NCBI RefSeq assembly: GCF_014649735.1
Contig: NZ_BMTP01000007.1
Coordinates: forward strand, 336,469-400,468
Source of the DNA: Streptomyces lavendofoliae
GTDB taxonomy: Bacteria > Actinomycetota > Actinomycetes > Streptomycetales > Streptomycetaceae
DNA: 64,000 nt
Direction of reading: 5' to 3'
Part shown: positions 25,534-34,564 of the stretch, piece after piece
Position numbering within the stretch: the first letter of the stretch is position 1
Layout of the letters: each line of letters begins with the position of its first letter
The notes under the pieces: model-generated
Told to the model about the DNA's origin: nothing
Database searches by the model: none
What the model saw: the letters and a program-made list of their open reading frames with translations, nothing else
Program-made: the position numbers and the translations under genes

Positions 25534-25659
25534 TCCGTACACCCGGGCATTCCGCCCTGTGATCAGCGACGACGGTACGACCCGCACATATCCGCACACG
25601 TCCGTCACCGGGCCGGGCGACCACCCGCACGTGCCCACGACCGAGAGGTAACACCGGAG

Positions 25660-27405
25660 ATGAGCCGCACCATGAGCCGCACCCGAAGCGCCGCACCGCC
25701 CTCCCGCCGCCGTACCGCCCTCCTGGCCGCCTGCACCCTGATGGCCGCGACCGGTGCCACCGCCACCGCGCTGACCGCCCAGGCCGGCGCCGCCGCGCCC
25801 GGCTGCCGGGTCGACTACCAGGTCACCAACCAGTGGAGCACCGGCTTCGGTGCCAACGTCACCGTCACCAACACCGGTGACCCGGTGAGCTCCTGGGCCC
25901 TGGAGTGGACCTACGCGGGCAACCAGCGCATCGGCCAGGCGTGGAACGCCACCGCCACGCAGTCCGGCGCGACCGTCACCGCCCGGAACGCCCCGTACAA
26001 CGGCAGCCTGGCCACCGGGGGGTCGACCTCCTTCGGGTTCAACGCCTCGTACAGCGGTACCAACGCCGTCCCCACGACGTTCAAGCTGAACGGCGTGACC
26101 TGCAACGGCGCGACGGACCCGGGCCCCGGCCCGACCGACCCGCCGCCGACCGGCAGCCGCGTCGACAACCCGTACGCGGGCGCCAAGGTGTACGTGAACC
26201 CCGAATGGTCCGCGAAGGCCGCCGCCGAACCGGGCGGCAGCCGGATCTCCAACCAGCCCACCGGTGTGTGGCTGGACCGGATCGCCGCCATCAACGGCGT
26301 GAACGGCGGCATGGGCCTGCGGGCACACCTCGACGAGGCGCTGCGCCAGAAGGGCACCGGCGAACTCGCCGTCCAGCTGGTGATCTACAACCTGCCGGGC
26401 CGCGACTGCGCCGCGCTCGCCTCCAACGGCGAGCTGGGCCCGACGGAGATCGACAAGTACAAGACCCAGTACATCGACCCGATCGCCACGATCCTCGCCG
26501 ACCCGAAGTACGCGGGCCTGCGGATCGTCACGACCGTGGAGATCGACTCCCTGCCGAACCTGGTCACCAACGTGTCCCCGCGCGCGACCGCCACGCCCAA
26601 CTGCGACGTGATGAAGGCCAACGGCAACTACATCAAGGGCGTCGGGTACGCGCTGAACAAGCTCGGCGCGATCGGCAACGTCTACAACTACGTGGACGCC
26701 GGCCACCACGGCTGGCTGGGCTGGGACGACAACTTCGGCCCGTCGGCCGAACTGTTCAAGCAGGCCGCGACCGCCGAGGGCTCGACGGTCTCCAAGGTGC
26801 ACGGCTTCATCGTCAACACGGCCAACTACAGCGCGCTGAAGGAGGACCACTTCAAGATCGAGGACTCGGTCAACGGCGTGTCCGTGCGCCAGTCGAAGTG
26901 GGTCGACTGGAACCGGTACACCGACGAGCTGTCGTACGCCCAGGCCATGCGCGCCAAGCTGGTCTCGCTCGGGTTCGACCAGAACCTCGGCATGCTGATC
27001 GACACCTCCCGCAACGGCTGGGGCGGCACGGCCCGGCCGGCCGGTCCGGGCGCGACGACCAACGTCGACACGTACGTCAACGGCGGTCGCTACGACCGGC
27101 GCATCCACCTCGGCAACTGGTGCAACCAGGCGGGTGCCGGTCTCGGTGAACGCCCGAAGGCCGCGCCGGCGGCGGGCATCGACGCGTACGTGTGGATGAA
27201 GCCCCCGGGCGAGTCCGACGGGTCGAGCAGCCAGATCCCGAACGACGAGGGCAAGGGCTTCGACCGGATGTGCGACCCGACGTACACGGGCAACGCGCGC
27301 AACGGCAACAGCATGTCCGGCGCGCTGCCGAACGCCCCGGTCGCGGGCCACTGGTTCTCGGCCCAGTTCCAGGAGCTGCTGAAGAACGCCCACCCGGCGC
27401 TCTGA
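25660..27405 (+). CDS. Secreted GH6 cellulase (cellobiohydrolase type) with N-terminal CBM2
   Basis: A 581-residue enzyme. Signal peptide at residues ~1-46. A CBM2 cellulose-binding module follows (CRVDYQVTNQWSTGFGANVT to LNGVTCNG, the two Cys forming the expected disulfide), then a short Pro/Gly/Thr linker (near 148-163) and a GH6 barrel. GH6 motifs are VIYNLPGRDCAALASNGE, TTVEIDSLPNLV, YNYVDAGHHGWLGWDDN (catalytic acid region) and the late WMKPPGESDGSS. The extra loops fit an exoglucanase/cellobiohydrolase better than an endoglucanase, but this is inference. ATG at 25660 or 25672 are both possible. A CebR-like box lies upstream and a hairpin at 27427-27466 follows. Confidence 0.93.
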   Translation: MSRTMSRTRSAAPPSRRRTALLAACTLMAATGATATALTAQAGAAAPGCRVDYQVTNQWSTGFGANVTVTNTGDPVSSWALEWTYAGNQRIGQAWNATATQSGATVTARNAPYNGSLATGGSTSFGFNASYSGTNAVPTTFKLNGVTCNGATDPGPGPTDPPPTGSRVDNPYAGAKVYVNPEWSAKAAAEPGGSRISNQPTGVWLDRIAAINGVNGGMGLRAHLDEALRQKGTGELAVQLVIYNLPGRDCAALASNGELGPTEIDKYKTQYIDPIATILADPKYAGLRIVTTVEIDSLPNLVTNVSPRATATPNCDVMKANGNYIKGVGYALNKLGAIGNVYNYVDAGHHGWLGWDDNFGPSAELFKQAATAEGSTVSKVHGFIVNTANYSALKEDHFKIEDSVNGVSVRQSKWVDWNRYTDELSYAQAMRAKLVSLGFDQNLGMLIDTSRNGWGGTARPAGPGATTNVDTYVNGGRYDRRIHLGNWCNQAGAGLGERPKAAPAAGIDAYVWMKPPGESDGSSSQIPNDEGKGFDRMCDPTYTGNARNGNSMSGALPNAPVAGHWFSAQFQELLKNAHPAL

Positions 27406-27426
27406 TCACCTCCTTCGCTCCCTGAG

Positions 27427-27466
27427 CTCCGCCCCCGGTGCCGCCAAAGGGCCGCCGGGGGCGGAG
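27427..27466 (+). terminator. Hairpin terminator after the GH6 gene
   Basis: A perfect 12-bp stem (27427-27438 with 27455-27466) and 16-base loop, 22 bases past the cellulase stop. Confidence 0.7.
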
Positions 27467-27732
27467 ACGTGCCGTCACTCACCGGACGGACGCGCCGGCC
27501 GTGCGGACGGGGCGGGTGTCCTGGTGAGCGGGCGGGGCGCTCGGTGTACGGAGGGACGGGCGTCCGGTCGTACGGGGCGACGGGCGCCGCCCGTACGGAG
27601 GAACGGACCGGCCGCGCACCCGTCGGCGGTGGGACCGCCGGCGCGAGGTGGGCGACCCGGCGCGACGGGGCGGCCAGCCGGGCGTCCGACCCGGCGGGCA
27701 ACCGGCCGAGGGCGCCCCGCGGGGGCGGACCC
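27467..27732. other. Intergenic region between GH6 terminator and cebR 3' end
   Basis: 266 bases rich in short imperfect repeats of CGTACGG and GGGCG type (for example around 27570-27600). No coding frame with sensible composition; convergent gene ends on both sides. Confidence 0.4.
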
Positions 27733-28761
27733 TCACGCCGAGTCGCGGACCACCAGCTCCGTCGGCAGCACGACCCGGCAGGGCTCGGGGTCGGCGCCGG
27801 TGATCTCCCGGAGGAGGGCGCGGGCCATGCGGCGGCCCATCTCCTCGATCGGCTGGCGCACGCTCGTGAGCGGCGGGTCCATGAGGCGGGCCACCGCCGA
27901 GTCGTCGACGCCGATGAGCGCCACGTCGTCGGGGACGCGCCGGCCCGCCTCGCGCAGCACGCCCCGGGCGCCCGCCGCCATGACGTCCGACGCGGCGAAG
28001 ACACCGTCCACGTCCGGGCAGCGATCCAGCAGCTCGCGCATGGCGCGGCGGCCGCCCTCCTCGGTGAAGTCGGCGGCGGCGACCAGCCGGTCGTCGGCCG
28101 GCAGCCCCGCCGCCTCGACACCCTGCCGGTAGCCGTCCAGGCGGCAGCGCGCCACGTACATGTCGAGCGGACCGGTGATCGTCGCGACCCGGCGGCAGCC
28201 GCGGCCGGTGAGGTGGTCGACCGCCGAGCGGCCGGCGCCCACGTTGTCGGAGTCCACGTAGGCGACGCGCTCACCGGCGGAGCGGCGGCCGTTCAGCACG
28301 GCGGGCACGCCCAGCTCCCGCGCCAGGTCGGGCAGGGGGTCGTCCCCGTGGACGGAGACCAGCAGGACGCCGTCCACGCGCTGGGCGGACAGGTACTGCT
28401 CGAAGCGCTGCCGCTCCTTGCTGGAGCGGATCAGGGTCAGCAGCAGTTGCATGTCCGCGTCCGCGAGTTCGGCGCTGACGCCCCGGATGATGTCGAGGAA
28501 GTAGGGCTCGGCGAACAGGCGGGACTCGGTCTCGGGGATCACCAGGGCGATGGCGTCCGTGCGGGCGCCGGCCAGCGCGCGGGCCGCGCGGTTGGGTACG
28601 TACCCCAGCTCGGCGATGGCCTGGCCGACGGCCTCCTTGGCCCGGTCGCTGACCCGGGGCGAGCCGTTGATGACCCGGGACACGGTCCCGCGCCCGACCC
28701 CCGCCCGGGCCGCGACCTCTTCCAGCGTGGGTCTGCCGGTCTGCCGTCCGCTCACCGCCAT
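27733..28761 (-). CDS. cebR: LacI-family cellobiose repressor CebR
   Basis: A 342-residue LacI/GalR regulator. The HTH and hinge are intact: TLEEVAARAGVGRGTVSRVI, NGSPRVSDRAKEAVGQAIAE and LGYVPNRAARALAG. The effector domain is of periplasmic-binding type (IALVIPETESRLFAEPYFLD, VFAASDVMAAGARGVL, LIGVDDSAVARLMDPPLTSV). ATG at 28761 starts just before the HTH; a longer frame to 28791 is unlikely. It is transcribed divergently from cebE with two perfect CebR palindromes between them. By family knowledge it represses cellulose-use genes until cello-oligosaccharide binds. The hinge Leu-Ala (ARALAG) favours minor-groove insertion at the central CG of the palindrome. Confidence 0.94.
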   Translation of the reverse strand: MAVSGRQTGRPTLEEVAARAGVGRGTVSRVINGSPRVSDRAKEAVGQAIAELGYVPNRAARALAGARTDAIALVIPETESRLFAEPYFLDIIRGVSAELADADMQLLLTLIRSSKERQRFEQYLSAQRVDGVLLVSVHGDDPLPDLARELGVPAVLNGRRSAGERVAYVDSDNVGAGRSAVDHLTGRGCRRVATITGPLDMYVARCRLDGYRQGVEAAGLPADDRLVAAADFTEEGGRRAMRELLDRCPDVDGVFAASDVMAAGARGVLREAGRRVPDDVALIGVDDSAVARLMDPPLTSVRQPIEEMGRRMARALLREITGADPEPCRVVLPTELVVRDSA

Positions 28762-28873
28762 GGGTCTCCCATCGAACGCCGCACCCCGCAACGAGGTGGT
28801 GACTTGGTCACCGTCAACCTAGAGGGTGCCCCCTGGACCGGCCCAGGGGGAGTACCGGTGCCGGCAACCGGCG

Positions 28874-28887
28874 TGGGAGCGCTCCCA
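28874..28887. promoter_or_regulatory. CebR operator (perfect), cebR-proximal
   Basis: TGGGAGCGCTCCCA, 113 bases upstream of the cebR start; probably autoregulatory. Confidence 0.92.
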
Positions 28888-29018
28888 CCGTAGAGGAAAA
28901 CACCACCCGCCGCCACCTGTGATCCGGAGGGTCCGGGAACGCCTCCGGCGCCGGCCATTTTCCGCTCGTGTCTTGACACCCACCCCCGACAGGCAGCAAC
29001 CTTCCGGGCATGGCGGTG

Positions 29019-29032
29019 TGGGAGCGCTCCCA
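29019..29032. promoter_or_regulatory. CebR operator (perfect), cebE-proximal
   Basis: TGGGAGCGCTCCCA, 104 bases upstream of the cebE ATG and 145 bases from the cebR-proximal copy (centre to centre), a spacing that could allow looping. The flanks extend the palindrome further (GGTG/CACC). Confidence 0.92.
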
Positions 29033-29135
29033 CCGCCCCGCACCGCTGTCCGACCCGGCCGCCGCCGAGCCGCTGAAAGCCGACCCGGACCTCCCTTCGC
29101 GCGCACACCAGCACCACCTGGACGAGGAGAGTGGA

Positions 29136-30488
29136 ATGCGCACTTCCAGAATGACGGGCGGACGCCGCCGCCCCGGATCAGCGACCGTCGCGGCGCTGTC
29201 GGCGCTGACGGCCGGAGCGATCCTGCTGACCGGATGCAGCACGGACGGCACGGGGACGGACGGCGCCGCCGCCGACGGGAAGATCACCCTGCGCATCGGC
29301 ACGTTCGGCTCGTTCGGCTACGACAACAAGAACGGCGCCAAGCTCTACGCCGAGTACGAGAAGCTCAACCCGAACATCAAGATCGTCGAGTCGAACGTGG
29401 CCGACGGCCAGAAGTACTGGGACACCCTGAAGCTGCGCCTGTCGCGCAACAGCGGCGTGGCCGACATCCAGGCCATCGAGGTCGGATACATCGCCGAGGC
29501 CATCGGCCCCACCATGGCGAACAAGTGGGTCGACCTGTCGAAGACGGGCGGCGCCGACACCACCGCCTTCCTGGAGTGGAAGGTCAAGCAGGCGACGACG
29601 GCCGACGGCAGGGTCATCGGCCTCGGCACCGACATCGGCCCCATGGCCATCTGCTACAACAAGGAGCTCTTCGCCAAGGCCAAGCTGCCCACGGACCGCA
29701 CCAAGGTCGCCGGGCTGTGGGCGGGCGACTGGGCGAAGTTCGTCGCCACCGGCAAGACGTACCAGAAGAACGCCCCCGCGGGGACGGCCTTCCACGACTC
29801 CGCCAGCGGTCTGTTCAACGCCGTGCTCTCCAGCCAGCCGCAGCAGTACGCCGACGACAAGGGCGAGCTGGCGTACGAGACGAGCCCGGGCGTCCGCACG
29901 GCCTGGGACCTCGCCGTCGAGGCCGCGCGGAGCGGCATCACCGCGAAGCTGCGGCAGTTCGACGAGAAGGGCACGTGGAACGCCGGGTTCAAGAACTCGA
30001 AGTTCGCCACCGTGGCCTGCCCGAGCTGGATGACGGGCATCATCAAGGACCAGGCCGGCCCCGCCAACAAGGGCAAGTGGGACATCGCCCGCCCGCCGGT
30101 CGCCGGCAACTGGGGCGGGTCCTTCCTCGCCGTCCCGAAGGCCGGCAAGCACGCCGAGGAGGCCGCGAAGCTGGCCGCGTGGCTGACGGCACCGGAGCAG
30201 CACGCCAAGGTGTTCGGGGTGAACGGCAACATCCCCTCCACCAAGAAGACGCTCGCCTCGGCGACGGTCCAGACCGCCAAGATCCCGTACTTCGGTGACA
30301 CCCCGGTCGGGCAGATCTACTCGGAGGCGGCGGCCGGGATCAGCCCCGCGCCGGTCAGCCGCTACGACGGCCAGGTGAAGACGTTCATCACGGACAACGG
30401 CATCCTCGACATCGAGCAGCGCGGGACCGCGCCGGACGCCGCCTGGGAGAACGTCAAGAAGCTGATCGACGACAAGATCGACCAGTAA
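29136..30488 (+). CDS. cebE: Cello-oligosaccharide-binding lipoprotein CebE
   Basis: A 450-residue extracellular solute-binding lipoprotein (family 1). The ATG at 29136 follows GAGGAGAG and gives an Arg-rich signal peptide and the lipobox LTGC near residue 33. Binding-protein features include RIGTFGSFGYDNKNG, VADIQAIEVGYIAEAIGPTM, GLGTDIGPMAICYNKELFAK and CPSWMTGIIKDQAGPANKGK. It captures cellobiose and cellotriose for the CebFG permease. A 12-bp hairpin follows the stop and 567 bases separate it from cebF, an arrangement that commonly keeps binding-protein mRNA in excess of permease mRNA. The related protein at 34565 is its paralogue. Confidence 0.94.
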   Translation: MRTSRMTGGRRRPGSATVAALSALTAGAILLTGCSTDGTGTDGAAADGKITLRIGTFGSFGYDNKNGAKLYAEYEKLNPNIKIVESNVADGQKYWDTLKLRLSRNSGVADIQAIEVGYIAEAIGPTMANKWVDLSKTGGADTTAFLEWKVKQATTADGRVIGLGTDIGPMAICYNKELFAKAKLPTDRTKVAGLWAGDWAKFVATGKTYQKNAPAGTAFHDSASGLFNAVLSSQPQQYADDKGELAYETSPGVRTAWDLAVEAARSGITAKLRQFDEKGTWNAGFKNSKFATVACPSWMTGIIKDQAGPANKGKWDIARPPVAGNWGGSFLAVPKAGKHAEEAAKLAAWLTAPEQHAKVFGVNGNIPSTKKTLASATVQTAKIPYFGDTPVGQIYSEAAAGISPAPVSRYDGQVKTFITDNGILDIEQRGTAPDAAWENVKKLIDDKIDQ

Positions 30489-30496
30489 CGGCCGGG

Positions 30497-30535
30497 CCGG
30501 GTGCCGCCGGCGCTCCCCCGCCGGGCGGCACCCGG
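30497..30535 (+). terminator. Intra-operon hairpin between cebE and cebF
   Basis: A perfect 12-bp stem (30497-30508 with 30524-30535) and a 15-base loop, 8 bases after the cebE stop. It probably stabilises cebE mRNA or attenuates read-through into cebFG. Confidence 0.65.
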
Positions 30536-31055
30536 TACCGCCTGCGGGGGCGGCCCGGCGCGGGACCGCCGCCGGGTCACCCCGCCGGGCCCGCGCCGCG
30601 CCGGCGGACGGCACCCCGCCGAGCACCCGGGGCCCAGGGGCCGGCACCGGCGCACGGGCCCTCCCCAGACGGCCGGCCGCCCCGCCGGACCCGGCGCGCC
30701 TCCCCGCCGGGGCCGCCCGTCCGGGTCCCGGCGCCGCCCACGGAGTGGTCCCGGTCCACGCGCCGGACGGGGCCCCGGGCCCCGGCTCCTCGGGGTCGGC
30801 GGGGCAGCCACCCGGCCAGGTCGCCGGCACGGCCGACCCGCCCTCCCGGCAGGCGCCGTCGCCCGCCTGCCCGCCGCCGATCCGCCGCCGGGGCGCCTCT
30901 CGCGCGGTCCCGCACCGGCCCCCGGGGCCGGTCGGCACCACGGCCGGCTCCGCGGCACCTGACCCGCACCCGGCACCCCGCGCACCCCGAACCCGCCCCG
31001 CACACCCTTGTCACCACTCGCACCCGCCCGCCCACCCGCCTGGAAGGACGCCCTC
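30536..31055. other. Long intergenic spacer inside the ceb operon
   Basis: 520 bases between the cebE hairpin and the cebF GTG, extremely GC-rich and dominated by CCGG/CCCCGCC strings. No frame with a ribosome site reads as a protein, and no CebR box is seen. The length is unusual for an operon spacer. Confidence 0.5.
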
Positions 31056-32114
31056 GTGGCCACCTCCGCCCGCGCGACGACCGACGGCGCGTCGCCGCCC
31101 GATCCGCCCGCGCCCCCCTCCCCGCTGCCGCCGCCGACCCGTGGCCCGGGAGGCCCCAAGGGCTCCGGGAGCCGCAAGGGTTCCGGGGGCAGGGCCCCAG
31201 GGAGCTCCGGCACCTGGCGCAGCCGCCTCTACCGCTGGGACCTGAAGGCGACCCCGTACGCCTTCGTCGCCCCCTTCTTCCTCTGCTTCGCCGCCTTCGG
31301 GCTCTTCCCGCTCATCTACACGGGGTGGCTCTCGCTGCACCGGGTGGAGCTGGGCGGGGAGGCGCAGTGGCGCGGGTTCGACAACTACACGGGCCTGTGG
31401 GACAGCTCCTTCTTCTGGAACGCGCTGGCGAACACCTTCACCATCGGTGTCATCTCCACCGTTCCGCAGCTGCTCATGGCGCTTGGCCTGGCCCACCTGC
31501 TCAACTACAGGCTGCGCGGCCGGGGTTTCCTGCGGGTCGCCGTACTGGCGCCGTACGCCACGTCGATCGCCGCCGCGACGCTCGTCTTCGCGCAGCTGTT
31601 CAACAGCGACTACGGGCTGATCAACTCCGTCCTCGGCTGGGTCGGTTTCGACCCGGTCGACTGGGAGTCGTCCAAGTGGCCCGCGCAGATCGCGATCTCC
31701 GTGATCGTCATCTGGCGGTGGACCGGCTACAACGCGCTGATCTACCTCGCCGCCATGCAGGCCGTGCCCCAGGACCTGTACGAGGCCGCCTCGCTGGACG
31801 GTGCCTCGCGCTGGCGCCAGTTCATCAGCGTGACGATCCCGTCGATCCGGCCGACGATCCTGTTCACCGTCGTCGTGTCGACGATCGGCGCCACCCAGCT
31901 GTTCGGCGAGCCGATGCTCTACGGCGGCAGTCTCGGGGTCAGCGGCGGCAGCGGCAACCAGTTCCAGACGCTGAGCCTGCTGATGTACGAGAAGGGCTGG
32001 ATCACCGGGGCGCTGGGACAGGCGTCCGCCATCGCCTGGGTGATGCTCCTGCTCCTGCTGCTGATCGGCGGAGTCCGGCTGCTCGTCGCCCGTCTGAACA
32101 GGGAGACCACGTGA
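31056..32114 (+). CDS. cebF: Cello-oligosaccharide ABC permease CebF
   Basis: A 352-residue MalF-type inner-membrane permease. GTG at 31056 with GGAAGG at 8 bases is the best start. The first ~60 residues are a disordered Pro/Ser/Gly stretch, then six membrane helices follow (first AFVAPFFLCFAAFGLFPLIY). The EAA loop that docks the ATPase is EAASLDGASRWRQFISVTIP. The last codons overlap cebG (GTGA). No ATPase gene is present; in Streptomyces the shared ATPase MsiK energises this importer. Confidence 0.93.
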   Translation: MATSARATTDGASPPDPPAPPSPLPPPTRGPGGPKGSGSRKGSGGRAPGSSGTWRSRLYRWDLKATPYAFVAPFFLCFAAFGLFPLIYTGWLSLHRVELGGEAQWRGFDNYTGLWDSSFFWNALANTFTIGVISTVPQLLMALGLAHLLNYRLRGRGFLRVAVLAPYATSIAAATLVFAQLFNSDYGLINSVLGWVGFDPVDWESSKWPAQIAISVIVIWRWTGYNALIYLAAMQAVPQDLYEAASLDGASRWRQFISVTIPSIRPTILFTVVVSTIGATQLFGEPMLYGGSLGVSGGSGNQFQTLSLLMYEKGWITGALGQASAIAWVMLLLLLLIGGVRLLVARLNRETT

Positions 32115-32959
32115 AGATCAAGCAGACGGCGGGGCGCCAGCACCACGCGGGCCCGCTGACGTACGTCCTGCTGGGCCTGGCCGCCCTGGTCTCGCTCTTC
32201 CCGCTGTACTGGAACCTCGTCGCCGCCTCGCACACGGGCGAGCGGGTCGTGGAGGCCCCGGCGCCGCTGCTGCCGGGTCCGCACCTGTTCGACAACCTCA
32301 CCTTCGCCTGGAACCAGGTGGACATGGGCGAGGCGCTGGTCAACACCACGGTGGTGGCAGGGCTGGTGGCGCTGTCGACGGTGCTGTTCTCGACCCTGGC
32401 CGGCTTCGCCTTCGCCAAGCTCCCCTTCCGGGGCCGCAACGTCCTGCTGGCCCTGGTCGTGGCGACGATGACGATCCCGCCGCAGCTCAGTGTGATCCCG
32501 CTGTACCGGATCATCACCGACCTGGGCTGGGTGGACCAGCTCCAGTCGGTGGTGCTGCCGTCCCTGGTGGCCGCCTTCGGGGTGTTCTTCATGCGCCAGT
32601 ACCTGCTGGAGGCGCTGCCCGTGGAGCTGGTGGAGGCCGCGCGGGTGGACGGCGCGCACAGCCTGCGGATCATCTGGCACGTGGTCTTCCCGGTCGCCCG
32701 GCCCGCGATGGCCGTGCTGGGCATGCTGGTGTTCGTGCAGTCCTGGAACGACTTCTTCTGGCCCTTCATCGCACTCACGCCGGACGGCAACCCGACCCTC
32801 CAGGTGGCGCTCGCCGGTCTCGGCTCGGGCAACCACACCATCAACCAGGCGATCGTGCTCACCGGCGCGCTGATCTCCACCCTTCCGTTGCTGCTGGTCT
32901 TCGCCCTGCTCGGCAAGCACATCGTGGGGGGCATCACCTCGGGCGCGGTCAAGAGCTGA
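32111..32959 (+). CDS. cebG: Cello-oligosaccharide ABC permease CebG
   Basis: A 282-residue MalG-type permease with six predicted helices (first TYVLLGLAALVSLFPLYWNL). The EAA motif is EAARVDGAHSLRIIWHVVFP and the end is typical (GKHIVGGITSGAVKS). GTG at 32111 overlaps the cebF stop. It partners CebF to form the channel. bglC follows after 76 bases, with its own CebR box between. Confidence 0.94.
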   Translation: MKIKQTAGRQHHAGPLTYVLLGLAALVSLFPLYWNLVAASHTGERVVEAPAPLLPGPHLFDNLTFAWNQVDMGEALVNTTVVAGLVALSTVLFSTLAGFAFAKLPFRGRNVLLALVVATMTIPPQLSVIPLYRIITDLGWVDQLQSVVLPSLVAAFGVFFMRQYLLEALPVELVEAARVDGAHSLRIIWHVVFPVARPAMAVLGMLVFVQSWNDFFWPFIALTPDGNPTLQVALAGLGSGNHTINQAIVLTGALISTLPLLLVFALLGKHIVGGITSGAVKS

Positions 32960-33020
32960 CCGCGCACGACCGATCGCGTACACGACCGCACAGTCCGAAG
33001 TCCTGCACCCTCTTCCGCGT

Positions 33021-33034
33021 TGGGAGCGCTCCCG
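33021..33034. promoter_or_regulatory. CebR operator overlapping the bglC ribosome-binding site
   Basis: TGGGAGCGCTCCCG (13 of 14) ends one base before the bglC ATG (33036). The only purine-rich ribosome-site candidate, GGGAG at 33022-33026, is inside the operator. Bound CebR would sit downstream of any cebG-bglC intergenic promoter as a roadblock, and the mRNA palindrome could mask the ribosome site. Confidence 0.9.
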
Positions 33035-33035
33035 T

Positions 33036-34478
33036 ATGACTGCGTCCGATTCCCTGCCGCTCACCGCCACCCGCCGGTTCCCGCCCGGCTTCCTGTGGGG
33101 CGCGGCGACCGCCGCCTACCAGATCGAGGGGGCGGCGACCGAGGACGGCCGAACCCCCTCCATCTGGGACACCTTCTCCCACACGCCCGGGAAGGTCTTC
33201 GAGGGCCACACCGGTGATGTGGCGGTCGACCACTACCACCGGTTCCACGACGACGTACGGCTCATGGCCGACCTGGGGCTGACCGCGTACCGGTTCTCCG
33301 TGTCCTGGTCGCGCGTGCAGCCGACCGGGCGCGGCCCGGCCGTCCAGAAGGGGCTGGACTTCTACCGCCGGCTGGTGGACGACCTGCTCGGGCACGGCAT
33401 CGAGCCGGTGCTGACGCTGTACCACTGGGACCTGCCGCAGGAGCTGGAGGACGCGGGCGGCTGGCCGCACCGCGCCACGGCCGAGCGGTTCGCCGAGTAC
33501 GCCGGGATCGTCGCGGGCGCGCTGGGCGACCGCGTCGGGCGCTGGACCACGCTCAACGAGCCGTGGTGCACCGCCTTCCTCGGGTACGGCTCCGGTGTCC
33601 ACGCCCCGGGGCGTACGGACCCGGTCGCCGCCCTGCGCGCCGCCCACCACCTGAACCTGGGGCACGGGCTGGCCGTCCAGGCGCTGCGCGCCGCGCTGCC
33701 GCCGCGCGCGGAGATGTCCGTGTCGCTCAACCTGCACGAACTGCGGCCGCTCACCTCCGCGCCCGGGGACCTGGACGCGGTGCGCCGGATCGACGCGGTG
33801 GGCAACCGGATCTGGCTCGGCCCGATGCTGAAGGGGGCCTATCCGGAGGACCTGCTGCGGGACACCGCGCACCTCACCGACTGGGAGTTCGTCCGCCCCG
33901 GTGACCTCACCGACATCAACCAGCTCCTGGACAACCTGGGCATCAACTACTACACGCCGACCCTGGTGGCGGCGACCCGCGAGGGCGACGAGGCCCCGCG
34001 CAACGACGGACACGGCGCCAGCGCCTACTCGCCGTGGCCCGGCTCGGAGGACGTCGCCTTCCACCAGCCGCCCGGCGAGCGCACCGCGATGGGCTGGGCG
34101 ATCGACCCGACGGGCCTGTACGACCTGCTGCTGCGGGTGGCCGGCGAGCACCCGGGGCTGCCGCTGCTGATCACCGAGAACGGCGCGGCGTTCGAGGACG
34201 AGGTCGGCGCCGACGGCACGGTGCACGACCCGCGGCGCCTGGCGTACGTGCACGGCCACCTGGAGGCGGTGCACCGGGCGATCGCCGACGGTGCGGACGT
34301 CCGCGGCTACTTCCTGTGGTCGCTGCTGGACAACTTCGAGTGGGCGTACGGCTACGCCAAGCGGTTCGGCGCGGTGCACGTCGACTACGAGACGCAGCGG
34401 CGCACCCCGAAGGCGACCGCGCACTGGTACGCGCGGGTGGCCCGTTCGGGTGAGCTGCCCGCCCTCGACGGGGCGTAA
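33036..34478 (+). CDS. bglC: Beta-glucosidase, GH1
   Basis: A 480-residue cytoplasmic family 1 glycosidase hydrolysing imported cellobiose to glucose and thereby clearing the CebR inducer. The N-terminal GH1 signature is FPPGFLWGAATAAYQIEGAA. The catalytic acid/base is Glu175 in TLNEPW and the nucleophile is Glu381 in LITENGAAF. There is no signal peptide. WSLLDNFEWAYGYAKRFGAVHVDYETQ is complete at the C-terminus. It lies directly after cebEFG, and a 13-bp hairpin follows. Confidence 0.96.
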   Translation: MTASDSLPLTATRRFPPGFLWGAATAAYQIEGAATEDGRTPSIWDTFSHTPGKVFEGHTGDVAVDHYHRFHDDVRLMADLGLTAYRFSVSWSRVQPTGRGPAVQKGLDFYRRLVDDLLGHGIEPVLTLYHWDLPQELEDAGGWPHRATAERFAEYAGIVAGALGDRVGRWTTLNEPWCTAFLGYGSGVHAPGRTDPVAALRAAHHLNLGHGLAVQALRAALPPRAEMSVSLNLHELRPLTSAPGDLDAVRRIDAVGNRIWLGPMLKGAYPEDLLRDTAHLTDWEFVRPGDLTDINQLLDNLGINYYTPTLVAATREGDEAPRNDGHGASAYSPWPGSEDVAFHQPPGERTAMGWAIDPTGLYDLLLRVAGEHPGLPLLITENGAAFEDEVGADGTVHDPRRLAYVHGHLEAVHRAIADGADVRGYFLWSLLDNFEWAYGYAKRFGAVHVDYETQRRTPKATAHWYARVARSGELPALDGA

Positions 34479-34498
34479 CCGGCACCGGCGAGTACCGG

Positions 34499-34529
34499 CC
34501 GAGGCCCCGGTCCCGCACCGGGGCCTCGG
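34499..34529 (+). terminator. Hairpin terminator after bglC
   Basis: A perfect 13-bp stem (34499-34511 with 34517-34529) and a 5-base loop, between bglC and the second binding-protein gene, 35 bases before the latter. Confidence 0.75.
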
Positions 34530-34564
34530 CGCGTCGGGGCCCCGGGTGCGTACACAATCGGCTC

